This document shows, one piece after another, positions 8,279-16,060 of a DNA stretch of 32,607 nucleotides. The notes beneath the pieces are model-generated. The model saw only the letters and a list, made by a program, of their open reading frames with translations. It was not told where the DNA came from and made no database searches. Numbering within the stretch: the stretch's first letter is position 1; the number at the start of each line of letters is the position of its first letter. The stretch is from CAWHPS01 sp963831235 (GTDB lineage Bacteria; Fibrobacterota; OXYB2-FULL-49-7; JAEUSG01). A program made the position numbers and the translations under genes. Location of the stretch: NCBI GenBank assembly GCA_963831235.1, contig CAWHPS010000003.1, positions 1 through 32,607 on the forward strand, in the 5' to 3' direction.

Positions 8279-8476
8279 ATGCAAAATCATTATCGAAATA
8301 CTGACAAATTTAGAGCTCTTTTTGTCAATGACGTTGAAAGTCTTATGGAAACAGCCCATCTACTCAGCTCTCCCAAAAATGCTCGTAGGCTTATCTCTGC
8401 ATTGAATCGTGCTCGAAAGAATAAAGGTCAAGCCAAGACAGTATCTGATTTGCGTCTCGAAGTTGGATTGAAATAA
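8279..8476 (+). CDS. Orphan YefM/Phd-like antitoxin, C-terminal half only
   Basis: The 65-residue product contains VESLMETAHLLSSPKNARRLISAL, matching the toxin-binding helix region of YefM/Phd antitoxins (E. coli YefM has [21 protein letters not shown]). The N-terminal DNA-binding fold of the family is missing; the protein starts MQNHYRNTDKFRALF. The ATG at 8279 follows AAAGGA at a good spacing, so I prefer it to the GTG at 8237. No RelE/YoeB-type toxin gene follows; the next gene is modC on the opposite strand. It could be a decayed antitoxin, an anti-addiction relic or a small free-standing regulator. It lies directly beside a palindromic repeat cluster. Confidence 0.6.
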   Translation: MQNHYRNTDKFRALFVNDVESLMETAHLLSSPKNARRLISALNRARKNKGQAKTVSDLRLEVGLK

Positions 8477-8525
8477 ATGTTTTTATTAAAAAATATTCTA
8501 TCAAATTCTCATGCTTGGGGATGGA

Positions 8526-9224
8526 TTATCTCGATAAATTATCAGCCGCGAATACCTCTTCCGGTTTGCCGTTGCACGTAATCCGCCCATCCTCCAACCG
8601 ATAAACCGTGTCTGAAAGGCTCCGTATCTCTGTAGGATCATGGCTTACCATGATGGTGGGTATGCTGAAACGTCCATGTATTTCAGCAATGTCCTTGTGC
8701 AGCTTGAGACGCATCTCCCAATCGAGAGCGGACAATGGCTCATCAAGGAGCAGGACATCGGGTTTTTCCATAAGTGCTCGCGCAAGTGCCACACGCTGTT
8801 TCTGCCCGCCGGAAAGTTTGCATGGATATTGATTGCCAAGTGTGCCAATTCCCATGGTGTTAAGAATCGCATCCACGGCATCACCATTATTGCCGTTTGT
8901 TTGCGCAAAAGCAACATTTTCGCGTACCGACATATTAGGGAAAAGCGCATAATCCTGAAAAAGGAAACCAGTTCGACGGAGACGAGTCGGAATATTGATT
9001 TTCGCAGCACTGTCAAACCAAAGCGTGTCCCCATATTTTACATAACCATCATCAGGTGTTGTAAGTCCCGCAATCATCCTGAGAATGGTTGTCTTTCCTG
9101 CTCCTGAAGGCCCATAAAAGCAGGCAAATTCCGATGGTCCAACCACTGCTTCCACGGCAAGCACCATTTCACCCTGAACAGAATTGAGCCGTTTCTTCAA
9201 TGAAAAGGATAGTGTTTTGCTCAT
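8526..9224 (-). CDS. modC: Molybdate-type ABC transporter ATPase ModC, short form
   Basis: This is the cytoplasmic ATPase of a molybdate/tungstate importer, 232 residues. It shows Walker A GPSGAGKT at 38-45, signature LSGGQKQ at 137-143, Walker B VLLLDEP and switch H195 in VSHD. It lacks the C-terminal TOBE/Mop domain of classical ModC (about 350 residues), so oxyanion sensing through this subunit is absent; the ModE-type regulator in the same island keeps two such domains. The start overlaps the modB stop in an ATGA (9221-9224). It is the last gene of the porin-modA-modB-modC operon, and no clear terminator hairpin follows. Confidence 0.87.
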   Translation of the reverse strand: MSKTLSFSLKKRLNSVQGEMVLAVEAVVGPSEFACFYGPSGAGKTTILRMIAGLTTPDDGYVKYGDTLWFDSAAKINIPTRLRRTGFLFQDYALFPNMSVRENVAFAQTNGNNGDAVDAILNTMGIGTLGNQYPCKLSGGQKQRVALARALMEKPDVLLLDEPLSALDWEMRLKLHKDIAEIHGRFSIPTIMVSHDPTEIRSLSDTVYRLEDGRITCNGKPEEVFAADNLSR

Positions 9225-9895
9225 TGCAGCCCCTTGTAAAAACGACGATTAACAAGGAAAAGCAAAAGCAAAAAGACAAACGATACAGTAAACAATATTC
9301 CAGCGTAAAGATGCGCTGCCGCATAATTCATGGCCTCAACCTCATCGTAAACAGCCATTGAAGCAACACGGGTAACTCCGGGGATTTTACCACCAATCAT
9401 CAGAACAACGCCGAACTCACCCATTGTATGCGCGAACGTAAGCGCCAGCCCCGTGAATAGTGCTGGCTTGATGTTTGGTAAAAGAACATGGAACAGGGTT
9501 TGGCGTTCAGTTTTTCCAAGCACACGCGAAGCCTCTGCAAGGGAAGGGGGAAGACCTTCAAAACCGGCGAGTACGGAATTGACCATAAACGGCAGGCTGA
9601 AAATAACTGAACCAATGGCAATTCCGGCAAAAGAAAAAACCAGGCGCATGTGAAGATATTTAAGAAAAATGTGACCGATAATCGAAGCAGGGCTCATGCC
9701 AAGCAACAGATAAAACCCAAGTACTGTGGGCGGCAGAACAAGCGGCATGGTTACCAGCACCTGGATCGGTAGACGAAACCATGAACGGGAACAAGACAAC
9801 CAGTATGCAAGAGGAATTCCTATAATAAAAAGGATAGCCGTTGTTACGGCAGCCAATTTTAAAGACAAAAATAGGGGGTTAAAATCAAATGCCAT
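9221..9895 (-). CDS. modB: Molybdate ABC transporter permease ModB
   Basis: The 224-residue inner-membrane protein has about five or six hydrophobic helices and the permease EAA loop, LAEASRVLGKTERQTLFHVLLPNIKPAL around residues 140-166. MGEFGVVLMIGGKIPGVTRVASMAVYD downstream of it is characteristic of ModB/CysT-type oxyanion permeases. Length fits the family (about 220-230). It begins five bases after the modA stop and overlaps modC by four bases, so the genes are translationally coupled. Confidence 0.92.
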   Translation of the reverse strand: MAFDFNPLFLSLKLAAVTTAILFIIGIPLAYWLSCSRSWFRLPIQVLVTMPLVLPPTVLGFYLLLGMSPASIIGHIFLKYLHMRLVFSFAGIAIGSVIFSLPFMVNSVLAGFEGLPPSLAEASRVLGKTERQTLFHVLLPNIKPALFTGLALTFAHTMGEFGVVLMIGGKIPGVTRVASMAVYDEVEAMNYAAAHLYAGILFTVSFVFLLLLFLVNRRFYKGLQ

Positions 9896-9900
9896 GTGAG

Positions 9901-10662
9901 TTAATGATTTTCCTCCGGAAGAATATAGCCGTACTTTTCAAGGATTTCCCTCGCCTTTTTTCCATAGAGGAAAGTGTAAAAGGCCTTGCATGATTCAGGA
10001 TTGTTATCCGTACCATACCGCAAAACGACAGCGCCTTGTGCCAGAGGGTCATAAAGTGATTTATCCACTTCAACCCACTTGCCTTTGCCTTGCATCTGCG
10101 GAGAAATAACAATGGATTTGGGATTAAATCCAATGTCAGCCGATTGCGTGGTGATATATTGCGCAACCTGTGTGACGTTTTCTCCGAATACAATTTTAGG
10201 CTTCACGGCGTCATAGACCTGTGTGGCAACCATGGCTTTGACGGCAGCGGGGCCGTAAATTGTTGCCTTGAGGTCGCCGATGGCAATTTTGGCAATAGAC
10301 GGGTCGCTCAATATGGACAGACCTTTACCAAGATCATAATCCTTCATGGTCCAGAGAACCAGAATGCCGTATGCATAGATTTGGGGCTTGTTTACAGCGT
10401 ATTTCCATTTGAATAGGGAATCCGGATAGCTCATATCAGCTGACACGAAGATATCGAATGGAGCGCCATTGCGAATCTGTGTTGTGAGCTTTCCTGAAGC
10501 ACCATAAACACCTTTGACATCTTTTCCGGTCTCAGCCTTGAAAGCGGTTTTGATCTCATCCATTGCGAACTGCATATTTGCAGCAGTTGCAACAGTGATT
10601 TGTGCGCCAATGGGAAGCGTAAAAACAGCCGTTATAATTGATATTATGAATAAACGTATCAT
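9901..10662 (-). CDS. modA: Molybdate ABC transporter periplasmic binding protein ModA
   Basis: The 253-residue periplasmic protein starts with a cleavable signal peptide (MIRLFIISIITAVFTLPIGAQ). The mature part opens VATAANMQFAMDEI and contains YGASGKLTTQI and APFDIFVSADMSYPD, the usual oxyanion-binding segments of ModA/WtpA-like proteins. It should capture molybdate and/or tungstate and deliver it to ModBC. The ATG follows GGAGAAAAAAC, a good ribosome-binding site. It is encoded 17 bp after the porin gene in the same operon. Molybdate and tungstate cannot be told apart from sequence alone. Confidence 0.92.
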   Translation of the reverse strand: MIRLFIISIITAVFTLPIGAQITVATAANMQFAMDEIKTAFKAETGKDVKGVYGASGKLTTQIRNGAPFDIFVSADMSYPDSLFKWKYAVNKPQIYAYGILVLWTMKDYDLGKGLSILSDPSIAKIAIGDLKATIYGPAAVKAMVATQVYDAVKPKIVFGENVTQVAQYITTQSADIGFNPKSIVISPQMQGKGKWVEVDKSLYDPLAQGAVVLRYGTDNNPESCKAFYTFLYGKKAREILEKYGYILPEENH

Positions 10663-10679
10663 TGTTTTTTCTCCAGTGT

Positions 10680-12014
10680 TTAATATAATAATTGCACACC
10701 AAGCACCACTGCATCATCGCGTTCCTTGTATGCGCCCTTGTTTTTAGTGTCTGGTGCCTTCTTAGCGAACATTGAAACAGGGTTTCCACTTTGATTGAGC
10801 CAGTGGATTGACAGTTTCAGATTATTCTTGTTGAGGTACCAGTTTACGCCTGCATCGAGTATTTTGTCCTGACCAGAAGGATAGTTGATGGATTTGGCAT
10901 CTCCTTTGAATTTGGTGTACATGATTGCGGGTTCAATAAAATGCTTACCAAGGACAGGAAAAGCATAAGCACCCCTTATGTGCCAGACTTTGTCTGAATA
11001 GTTACCGAAGTTTGTAAGTTTTTTTGCTGTAAGATAGGTGTTTGTTGCTAAAAACGTCTCAGAGAAATCCCGGCTCAGCACTGAATATTCGCCATCAAGA
11101 GTGAGGCCTTTATAATTTGCAATAAAGTCCGCACCTATAACCTGATTGCTTTTAAAGCCGCCTTTATACCCGCGGATTGTATAAGCGGCCTTTGAGGAAT
11201 CAAACGCCAGTTTTGTGGTATCGTATTTTTCGTCCACTTGGCCCTGATAGGTCGCATAACCAGATATCGTAAGTCCTGCCCGCTTCCCGAAGGTATTCAG
11301 ATCGTTTGACAGTTTGTGATACTTGCTTTCAGGTTGGCCTATGGAGACGCCAAGACGTCCTGTAACAAGGGGAGACCAATTAATCGAACCGGCAATGTCG
11401 GATGTTTTTTCCTGCGTGGCATCAAATATGCCGACATTGTAAATTATACCCCATATCCGGTTTGAGTCAACACACAGGCCGCCGACATTAACACCGGTCT
11501 CGCGAGCTGATGGGCGTGTTGTCAGGTGGTCACGGAGATAATAGTATGTCAATGCGAATTCCAGTGAAGTAACGCCATTCCATGGATTTGTGTATTCACG
11601 GCTTACAACAGGCCGTTGAAGACCGAATGAAATATTGGCCCAGGTCGAATCCAAATGATAGTTAAAATAGGCATCCCAAATCCGGAATTCCGTCATTTCA
11701 AGCTTCTGCCCAGTACCTATTGTTCCGCTATATGGATCTTTACCCAGATTGTCGAAGGCAAAGCTGAAAAGATAGTCAAGTTGAGGGTGTACCTGGCCTC
11801 TTAATCCAAACCGAGCGCGACGCATGTAAAAATCAAGCCGCTTTGCAGGTTCAGGCACATCATTGGGAGAGTAGGAGCCGACTGCCCAGAACTGAGCTTG
11901 GGAAAAGAGTTCAAGCGAGCTTTTGCCCTCATCATAGGTGAATTTCGGGCCTGCAAAAAGATTTGCCGCGAGAAGAATTGCGGAAATAAGCAATAAGCTA
12001 TGCAGAAACCTCAT
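10680..12014 (-). CDS. Outer-membrane porin of the OprO/OprP (Porin_O_P) type
   Basis: The 444-residue protein has a signal peptide (MRFLHSLLLISAILLAANLFA) and a body of alternating aromatic strands ending in the C-terminal tyrosine typical of beta-barrels. LDFYMRRARFGLRGQVHPQLDYLFSFAFDN is the hallmark N-terminal region of the phosphate-selective porin family. It is the first gene of an operon with modABC, so it probably gives oxyanions a passive route through the outer membrane. A strong AGGAGG precedes the ATG. Upstream are the shared promoter-like motif (12074-12104) and a perfect ModE-type box (12107-12130). Anion selectivity is a family property, not shown here. Confidence 0.85.
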   Translation of the reverse strand: MRFLHSLLLISAILLAANLFAGPKFTYDEGKSSLELFSQAQFWAVGSYSPNDVPEPAKRLDFYMRRARFGLRGQVHPQLDYLFSFAFDNLGKDPYSGTIGTGQKLEMTEFRIWDAYFNYHLDSTWANISFGLQRPVVSREYTNPWNGVTSLEFALTYYYLRDHLTTRPSARETGVNVGGLCVDSNRIWGIIYNVGIFDATQEKTSDIAGSINWSPLVTGRLGVSIGQPESKYHKLSNDLNTFGKRAGLTISGYATYQGQVDEKYDTTKLAFDSSKAAYTIRGYKGGFKSNQVIGADFIANYKGLTLDGEYSVLSRDFSETFLATNTYLTAKKLTNFGNYSDKVWHIRGAYAFPVLGKHFIEPAIMYTKFKGDAKSINYPSGQDKILDAGVNWYLNKNNLKLSIHWLNQSGNPVSMFAKKAPDTKNKGAYKERDDAVVLGVQLLY

Positions 12015-12046
12015 CTGGAACCTCCTGGAATTAAAGTTACTGAAAT

Positions 12047-12065
12047 CGCCTTTATTTTAAAGGCG
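12047..12065 (-). other. 5' UTR hairpin of the porin-modABC transcript
   Basis: CGCCTTTA and TAAAGGCG form a perfect 8-bp stem with a 3-base loop, 33-51 bp before the porin start codon and just downstream of the promoter-like motif. It would lie near the 5' end of the mRNA, where it could stabilise the message or affect initiation. No poly-U follows, so it is not a terminator. Confidence 0.5.
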
Positions 12066-12073
12066 CTTATAGA

Positions 12074-12104
12074 GTATTACGAAGATAATTATGAAAAGTG
12101 ACAA
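12074..12104 (-). promoter_or_regulatory. Shared promoter-like motif, copy D (porin-modABC)
   Basis: Read toward the porin gene it is TTGTCACTTTT, ten bases, then CGTAATAC after TT, giving TGTCAC-N16-CGTA. The same pattern precedes the chrA-family, TauE/SafE and TonB-receptor genes. Its 3' edge is 60 bp from the start codon. The spacing resembles ECF-type sigma promoters, but an activator site is equally possible. Confidence 0.65.
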
Positions 12105-12106
12105 AA

Positions 12107-12130
12107 CGCTATATAAAAAATAATATAGCG
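12107..12130. promoter_or_regulatory. ModE-type operator, perfect inverted repeat
   Basis: CGCTATAT and ATATAGCG flank eight A/T bases, 24 bp in all. This agrees with the known ModE recognition pattern (CGnTATATA, six bases, TATATAnCG). It lies two bases upstream of promoter-like motif D, where a metal-loaded ModE dimer could repress or modulate the porin-modABC operon. Confidence 0.7.
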
Positions 12131-12151
12131 GATAAGTTTGGGTTTATCCGC
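12128..12151 (-). terminator. Probable terminator of the chrA-family gene
   Basis: GCGGATAA and TTATCCGC form a perfect 8-bp stem with an 8-base loop. It lies 30-53 bp after the stop of the chromate-transporter gene and is followed on that strand by TATATTATTTTTT. It overlaps the ModE-type box by three bases, so termination upstream and regulation downstream are packed together. Confidence 0.5.
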
Positions 12152-12180
12152 TTTTTGGAAGAAATGATTAAGAAAATAAT

Positions 12181-13350
12181 TCAGAACAATAAAAAAGCCG
12201 CTGAAATACCTGTTAGAACAACAATAAGCGCCGGTATTCGCAGATAAAGCAATCCGAAAAGGAATGCGCCAATCAACCCATGTTTAAGGCCAAAAGGATT
12301 ATTAAGAGCCAATCGAATGCCCGTACCTGCGATAAACCCTATGAAGGAAATAAAAATTGCCTCCAATGCGTTTTGTACCCTTCTAATTCTGGCAATTTTA
12401 TCATAAACATTCGAAAGCCCGCAAACCAAAAGAAATGATGGGAGAAATACATAAACTGTTGCTGCCATAGCTCCCTTCCACCCTTGCGCAAGATAGCCTA
12501 CAAATGTGGCGGTGATGACAATCGGGCCCGGTGTAGCCTGTCCCAGAATGAGACCAGCGACAAAATCATAGGATTGTATTATAGCCAGCCGTTCGACAAC
12601 TTCGTGATACATAATGGGGACTGATGCAAAACCTCCGCCGAATGCCATTAAATCAACGCGGGCCATCGTAAAGCAAAGCTCGAAAAGGGAAGGGTGAAAA
12701 AAGCGAAGGGCCAATAATCCTAGAACTCCCGCAAGAGAAATGGAGGATAATATCCATAGGCGGGAACGGGCCGAAACCAAAGTAGAAATAATAGCAGCGC
12801 GAGATTCTTCTGCTTGCCCTTGCGTCAATAAAATACCGCAGGCTGCTGATAAAATAATGGCGAATAACACATGGATTTGATATAAAAACAAAGTTAATCC
12901 AAGTGTAAAGAACAGGATGTTTCTCCAACCCTTAGTCCGATTTTTGCCCAAAGAAAAAACAGCATGAAAAATGATTGCAATGACCGCGATGCGCATGCCG
13001 TTAAAAACAAACATGGGAAAACCGATACGTCCATAAAAAAAGGAGAAGAGACACATCAAAAGAAAAGCGGGCAGTCCAAAACCGATAAACGCCGCTCCTG
13101 CACCCGCCACCCCCCTTGTCTTCAGGCCGACATAGGCGGCCGCCTGCATGGCGATGGCTCCGGGGATGGCCTGGCAGAAGGCCACCGCATGCCGGAATTC
13201 CGTCTCGGCCATCCATTGCCTATTGTCAACTGCCAGGCGCCGGATGTTCTGAACCATGGCAGGGCCGCCGAAAGAACGGCAGCCAAGAGTAAAAAAACTG
13301 ATAAAGATATCTGGCAGTGAAGGTGTTTTTTTCATTTCAGATAAAATCAT
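12181..13350 (-). CDS. chrA: Chromate transporter (CHR) family permease
   Basis: The inner-membrane protein of about 390 residues has two homologous CHR domains. The N-terminal copy shows GGPAMVQNIRR and AFCQAIPGAIAMQAAAYVG; the C-terminal copy shows AFGGGFASVPIMYHEV and LGQATPGPIVITATFVGYL. Characterised members export chromate or act in sulfate/chromate antiport. Its place beside modE, with a ModE-type box and the shared motif upstream, suggests a molybdate/tungstate-related oxyanion here; that is inference. I prefer the ATG at 13350 to a TTG at 13377, because it puts the shared motif 68 bp upstream, in line with the other three genes. Confidence 0.85.
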   Translation of the reverse strand: MILSEMKKTPSLPDIFISFFTLGCRSFGGPAMVQNIRRLAVDNRQWMAETEFRHAVAFCQAIPGAIAMQAAAYVGLKTRGVAGAGAAFIGFGLPAFLLMCLFSFFYGRIGFPMFVFNGMRIAVIAIIFHAVFSLGKNRTKGWRNILFFTLGLTLFLYQIHVLFAIILSAACGILLTQGQAEESRAAIISTLVSARSRLWILSSISLAGVLGLLALRFFHPSLFELCFTMARVDLMAFGGGFASVPIMYHEVVERLAIIQSYDFVAGLILGQATPGPIVITATFVGYLAQGWKGAMAATVYVFLPSFLLVCGLSNVYDKIARIRRVQNALEAIFISFIGFIAGTGIRLALNNPFGLKHGLIGAFLFGLLYLRIPALIVVLTGISAAFLLF

Positions 13351-13393
13351 TGATAGTGTGTACCTGCTTTCATTCAATCTTCCGTGCAGTAAG

Positions 13394-13419
13394 ACGTTAT
13401 GTATAATATACTATAACGT
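13394..13419. promoter_or_regulatory. ModE-type operator upstream of the chrA-family gene
   Basis: ACGTTAT at 13394-13400 and ATAACGT at 13413-13419 form an inverted repeat whose core spans 24 bp from CG to CG, the same length as the box at 12107. The inner bases are A/T-rich but less symmetric. It overlaps the 3' edge of promoter-like motif A, a position suited to repression. Confidence 0.6.
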
Positions 13420-13449
13420 AATACGAGATAAATATTCAAAAAGGGACAA
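13418..13449 (-). promoter_or_regulatory. Shared promoter-like motif, copy A (chrA-family gene)
   Basis: Read toward the gene it begins TTGTCCCTTTTT and ends CTCGTATTAC, giving TGTCCC-N17-CGTA. It lies in the 80-bp gap between the modE stop and the transporter gene, so the transporter can be transcribed independently of modE. Confidence 0.65.
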
Positions 13450-13461
13450 GGTTTATTCAAA

Positions 13462-14283
13462 CTACTCAAGGGCAATAAGGATTTGGGATGGTGGAATGAT
13501 TGAATAAAGGCGGCGGTTCTTTTTAATCTGGAGTTCAGTAATACAGCTTAACGAAACAACTGTAGTTAGAATGCGGTTTTCTCCGAGCTTAAGCTTGATC
13601 TCGGCATTTACCCTGCCTTTCCGAATTTCCGTAACAACACCTGGCAGACAATTGGTCACACTGGTTCGGGGTGGTTCGTTGCCGGTCGCCAGTATCGGAG
13701 CAGTTGCCTTGAATAAGGCTATAGCAGGCATCCCAACCTTTAGACCGAGGGCATTGACCCCTTCCCGCATGAGTAGCGCAACCAGACGCATGTTTTCACC
13801 GATACGCAAAGTCACTTCGGTATTAACAAGCCCCACAGCAAGATGTTCTACTGTTCCGTAGAATTGATTTCGGGCGCTGATTTTAAAGGCAAGCCTGTCC
13901 AACGTACGTGCGGCGCCGCCGAGTCCTTGTATGACATTTCCGGTCTTGGAGACCATACGCCGGTATTCCGCTTCAAGCGTCCGGTAGGAGCGGAGAATTT
14001 CCCGGCCGTAATCCGTCAATATGCTGCCGCCGCCGGCACGGCCGCCTGTTGCTTTGGTAACGAGTGGTTTCTCGGCAAGGTTATTCAGCGAATCAATGGT
14101 GTCCCAGGCGGATTTATAACTAAGCCCAACAGATTTTGCGGCGCTGGAAAGACTGCCGGTTTCCTCTATTTTAGAAAGAAGCTGGATTCGATCTTTGATG
14201 AGGATTTCACGTTCCCGGAACAAAAGCCATAACGCGGGCTCATGCTTGGGCAAGGTATTGGATGGCAGTTTTGATTTCTTCAT
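13462..14283 (-). CDS. modE: ModE-type molybdate-dependent transcriptional regulator
   Basis: The 273-residue protein has the ModE architecture. A LysR-like winged helix-turn-helix lies at residues about 30-105 (SLSSAAKSVGLSYKSAWDTI is the recognition region), followed by two TOBE/Mop oxyanion-binding modules. The first starts around ISARNQFYGTVEHL (135-148) and the second around TSVTNCLPGVVTEI (207-220). Oxyanion-bound ModE usually represses uptake genes and can activate molybdoenzyme genes. ModE-type inverted repeats occur at 12107 and 13394, with a related palindrome at 14350. The gene is divergent from the TauE/SafE gene. Molybdate versus tungstate specificity is not determined. Confidence 0.9.
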   Translation of the reverse strand: MKKSKLPSNTLPKHEPALWLLFREREILIKDRIQLLSKIEETGSLSSAAKSVGLSYKSAWDTIDSLNNLAEKPLVTKATGGRAGGGSILTDYGREILRSYRTLEAEYRRMVSKTGNVIQGLGGAARTLDRLAFKISARNQFYGTVEHLAVGLVNTEVTLRIGENMRLVALLMREGVNALGLKVGMPAIALFKATAPILATGNEPPRTSVTNCLPGVVTEIRKGRVNAEIKLKLGENRILTTVVSLSCITELQIKKNRRLYSIIPPSQILIALE

Positions 14284-14326
14284 GTTGATTAAATATAGTT
14301 TCTGATAGATTCCAAGCTAAAGAGTT

Positions 14327-14357
14327 GTGTCCCTTTTACTTTTTTGTTACGTATTAT
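14327..14357 (+). promoter_or_regulatory. Shared promoter-like motif, copy C (TauE/SafE gene)
   Basis: It reads GTGTCCCTTTT and, after twelve bases, CGTATTAT, giving TGTCCC-N16-CGTA. It points toward the TauE/SafE-type gene, whose GTG start is 58 bp further on. This is the only plus-strand copy; its orientation matching its gene supports a promoter or activator role. Confidence 0.65.
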
Positions 14358-14365
14358 ACAATACG
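14350..14365. promoter_or_regulatory. Short palindrome between modE and the TauE/SafE gene
   Basis: CGTATT and AATACG flank four bases, a perfect 16-bp inverted repeat overlapping the 3' end of shared motif C. It is shorter than a canonical 24-bp ModE box but lies in the divergent modE promoter region, so autoregulation is possible. Confidence 0.4.
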
Positions 14366-14414
14366 CAAGTTAAAACGGCAGGCATGGTTTTTCCGAAACA
14401 GCCGGAGAGTTAAT

Positions 14415-15262
14415 GTGAAAGAATTCAAGATTGTCTTTGTCGGGACCCTTATTGGTATGCTGGGTGGATTAATAGGCCTGGGTGGAGCCGAATTCAGGCT
14501 TCCTCTTTTAGTTGGTTTGTTCCACTTCGGTACTCTCGATGCGGTCATAATTAATAAAATAACAAGTCTTATAGTAGTCAGTTTTTCTCTTCCATCCAGA
14601 AGTCAATCCATACCTTGGAACGCAGTCTACTCAAATTGGGCGATTATTGCCAATTTATTAGCGGGAAGCCTGTTTGGCGCGTGGATTGGTGCGCATTTCG
14701 CAACAAAAATAAAAACAAAACAACTCGATAAATAATCATGGTTTTACTCGTATCTCTGGCGATTGGGATGATATTCGGGCATAAAATAGGTTCAGGTAAT
14801 CACATTGCACTATTTTCACCCGGTCCTTTACGCATGATTGTCGGCGTCCTGGCAGGGCTTATCATCGGCGCTGTTGCGGCTGTTCTCGGAGTTGCCGGAG
14901 GGGAATTGATAATCCCAACGCTTGTGCTTTTATTTGGCGTTGATATTAAGATTGCCGGCAGTATGTCTCTTTGTATCAGTCTGCCGACCATGATTGTGGC
15001 ATTTATCCGCTATACACAAAGCGGAGCTGTCGCACTGTTTAAAAGAGAAACAAAGTTCCTGGCTTTAATGTCCATAGGCTCAATTCTTGGTTCCGCAATC
15101 GGAGGTAAAATGGTAGGTATGATTCCGTCTGATATATTAATACTTGTTTTGGGCGGCATTCTGTTGACATCTGCAATAAAGACATTTAAACACAGTTTGA
15201 AGGTTGCATCTCAGGAAACGGAAAATAAAACACATCAAGCTATCCGTAAAAGCAGTTTATGA
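14415..15262 (+). pseudogene. TauE/SafE (TSUP) family permease, single frameshift
   Basis: Together the two frames encode about 280 residues, the usual size of this multi-helix inner-membrane family of anion permeases. Part one starts at GTG 14415 behind CGGAGAG, contains GLIGLGGAEFRLPLLVGL and stops at 14735. Part two opens at 14738 in another frame and contains the second family repeat, VLGVAGGELIIPTLVLLFG. Adding one A to the GATAAATAATC run near 14729-14737 would read DKIIMVLL and restore a full-length protein. It is either a recent frameshift or a sequencing error in an A-rich run. Members carry sulfite, sulfonates or other anions; the context suggests an oxyanion linked to ModE control. 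The downstream modA-like gene overlaps its stop by four bases. Confidence 0.7.
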
Positions 15263-16038
15263 CAATGTGTGTACAGCCGGGGCACGGTCTATCGTTGTAT
15301 GCTGCTGGTAGTTTGCAATCTGTTGTGACCGAGGTGACCGCTCAATTTCATGCCCTGAACGGCATCAGGCTGATTTCCACATTTGGACCATCCGGGCTGC
15401 TCAAAGACAGAATAATAAACGGTGAACACGCTGATGTTTTTGCTTCAGCGAATACGGCTAATCCTGCCGCTTTAGTGAAAGCAGGTATTGGTCTTCCTGT
15501 AAGGGTTTTCGTACAAAATCAGATGTGCGCTATTGTCTCTCCCCGTATCAGTGTTTCATCTGATAATCTTCTTGAAACCATGCTTGATTCAAAAATTAAA
15601 GTGGGAATGTCAACGCCTGAAGCTGATCCGGCCGGTGATTATGCCTGGATGATTTTGGGCCTGGCCGAGAAAATATTACCAGGCAGTGCTTTCATGCTCA
15701 GAAACAAAGCTCTTAAATTGACGGGGATGCAGGGAACAACTTCACCAGTCAGGGAAAGCGTATACGGTGAATTAGTTGCTTGAGGCAAAGCCGATCTTTT
15801 TCTGACCTATTATACGAATGCCGTACTTGCGATACAGGCATTTCCAGAGTTGCGCCTGATTACATTGCCTGCCGCCCTTAAGGTTTCTGCCGAGTATGGG
15901 TTGACGGTTTTGAAACGCATCAATGAGAAATATCCGGAAAAAGAGGCGCTTGATTTAGCTGATTTTTTCTTTTCTCCAGTCCCCCAGGACATCTTTAGTT
16001 GTCATGGATTTCTGCAACCACCACCATGCTGTGGTTGA
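15259..16038 (+). pseudogene. ModA-like binding protein with an in-frame TGA
   Basis: The frame encodes a ModA-like oxyanion-binding protein of about 259 residues. SLYAAGSLQSVVTEV, TFGPSGLLKDRIINGEHADVFASAN and the C-terminal GKADLFLTYYTNAVLAIQAFPELRLITLP are all family-like. The single TGA at 15781-15783 falls between ELVA and GKADLF, with clear homology on both sides in the same frame, so this is a nonsense mutation or sequencing error. No convincing signal peptide precedes the domain, so the N-terminus may also be damaged or the protein cytoplasmic. It begins inside the stop of the frameshifted TauE/SafE gene; two adjacent lesions suggest the unit is decaying. Confidence 0.7.
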
Positions 16039-16060
16039 ATATTCAGCCGTGTTTCTTGTG

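Noticed and set aside
8640..9107. 155-aa plus-strand open frame opposite modC
   Set aside because: It lies wholly antisense to a clear ABC ATPase and its translation lacks any family-like features.
13348..13377. TTG 13377 as the start of the chrA-family gene
   Set aside because: The first CHR motifs begin well downstream, and this start would put the shared motif only 41 bp away, unlike the 58-66 bp at the other three genes; not fully excluded.
15781..15783. TGA as selenocysteine or a reassigned codon
   Set aside because: Other genes here end at TGA, the ModA family has no cysteine expected at this place, and I see no SECIS-like hairpin directly after it. A mutation or error is simpler.
16015..16037. 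CAACCAC/GTGGTTG hairpin as a bidirectional terminator between the modA-like gene and tonB
   Set aside because: The stem is only 7 bp with a 9-base loop and no T-run on either side; it also overlaps the coding frame.
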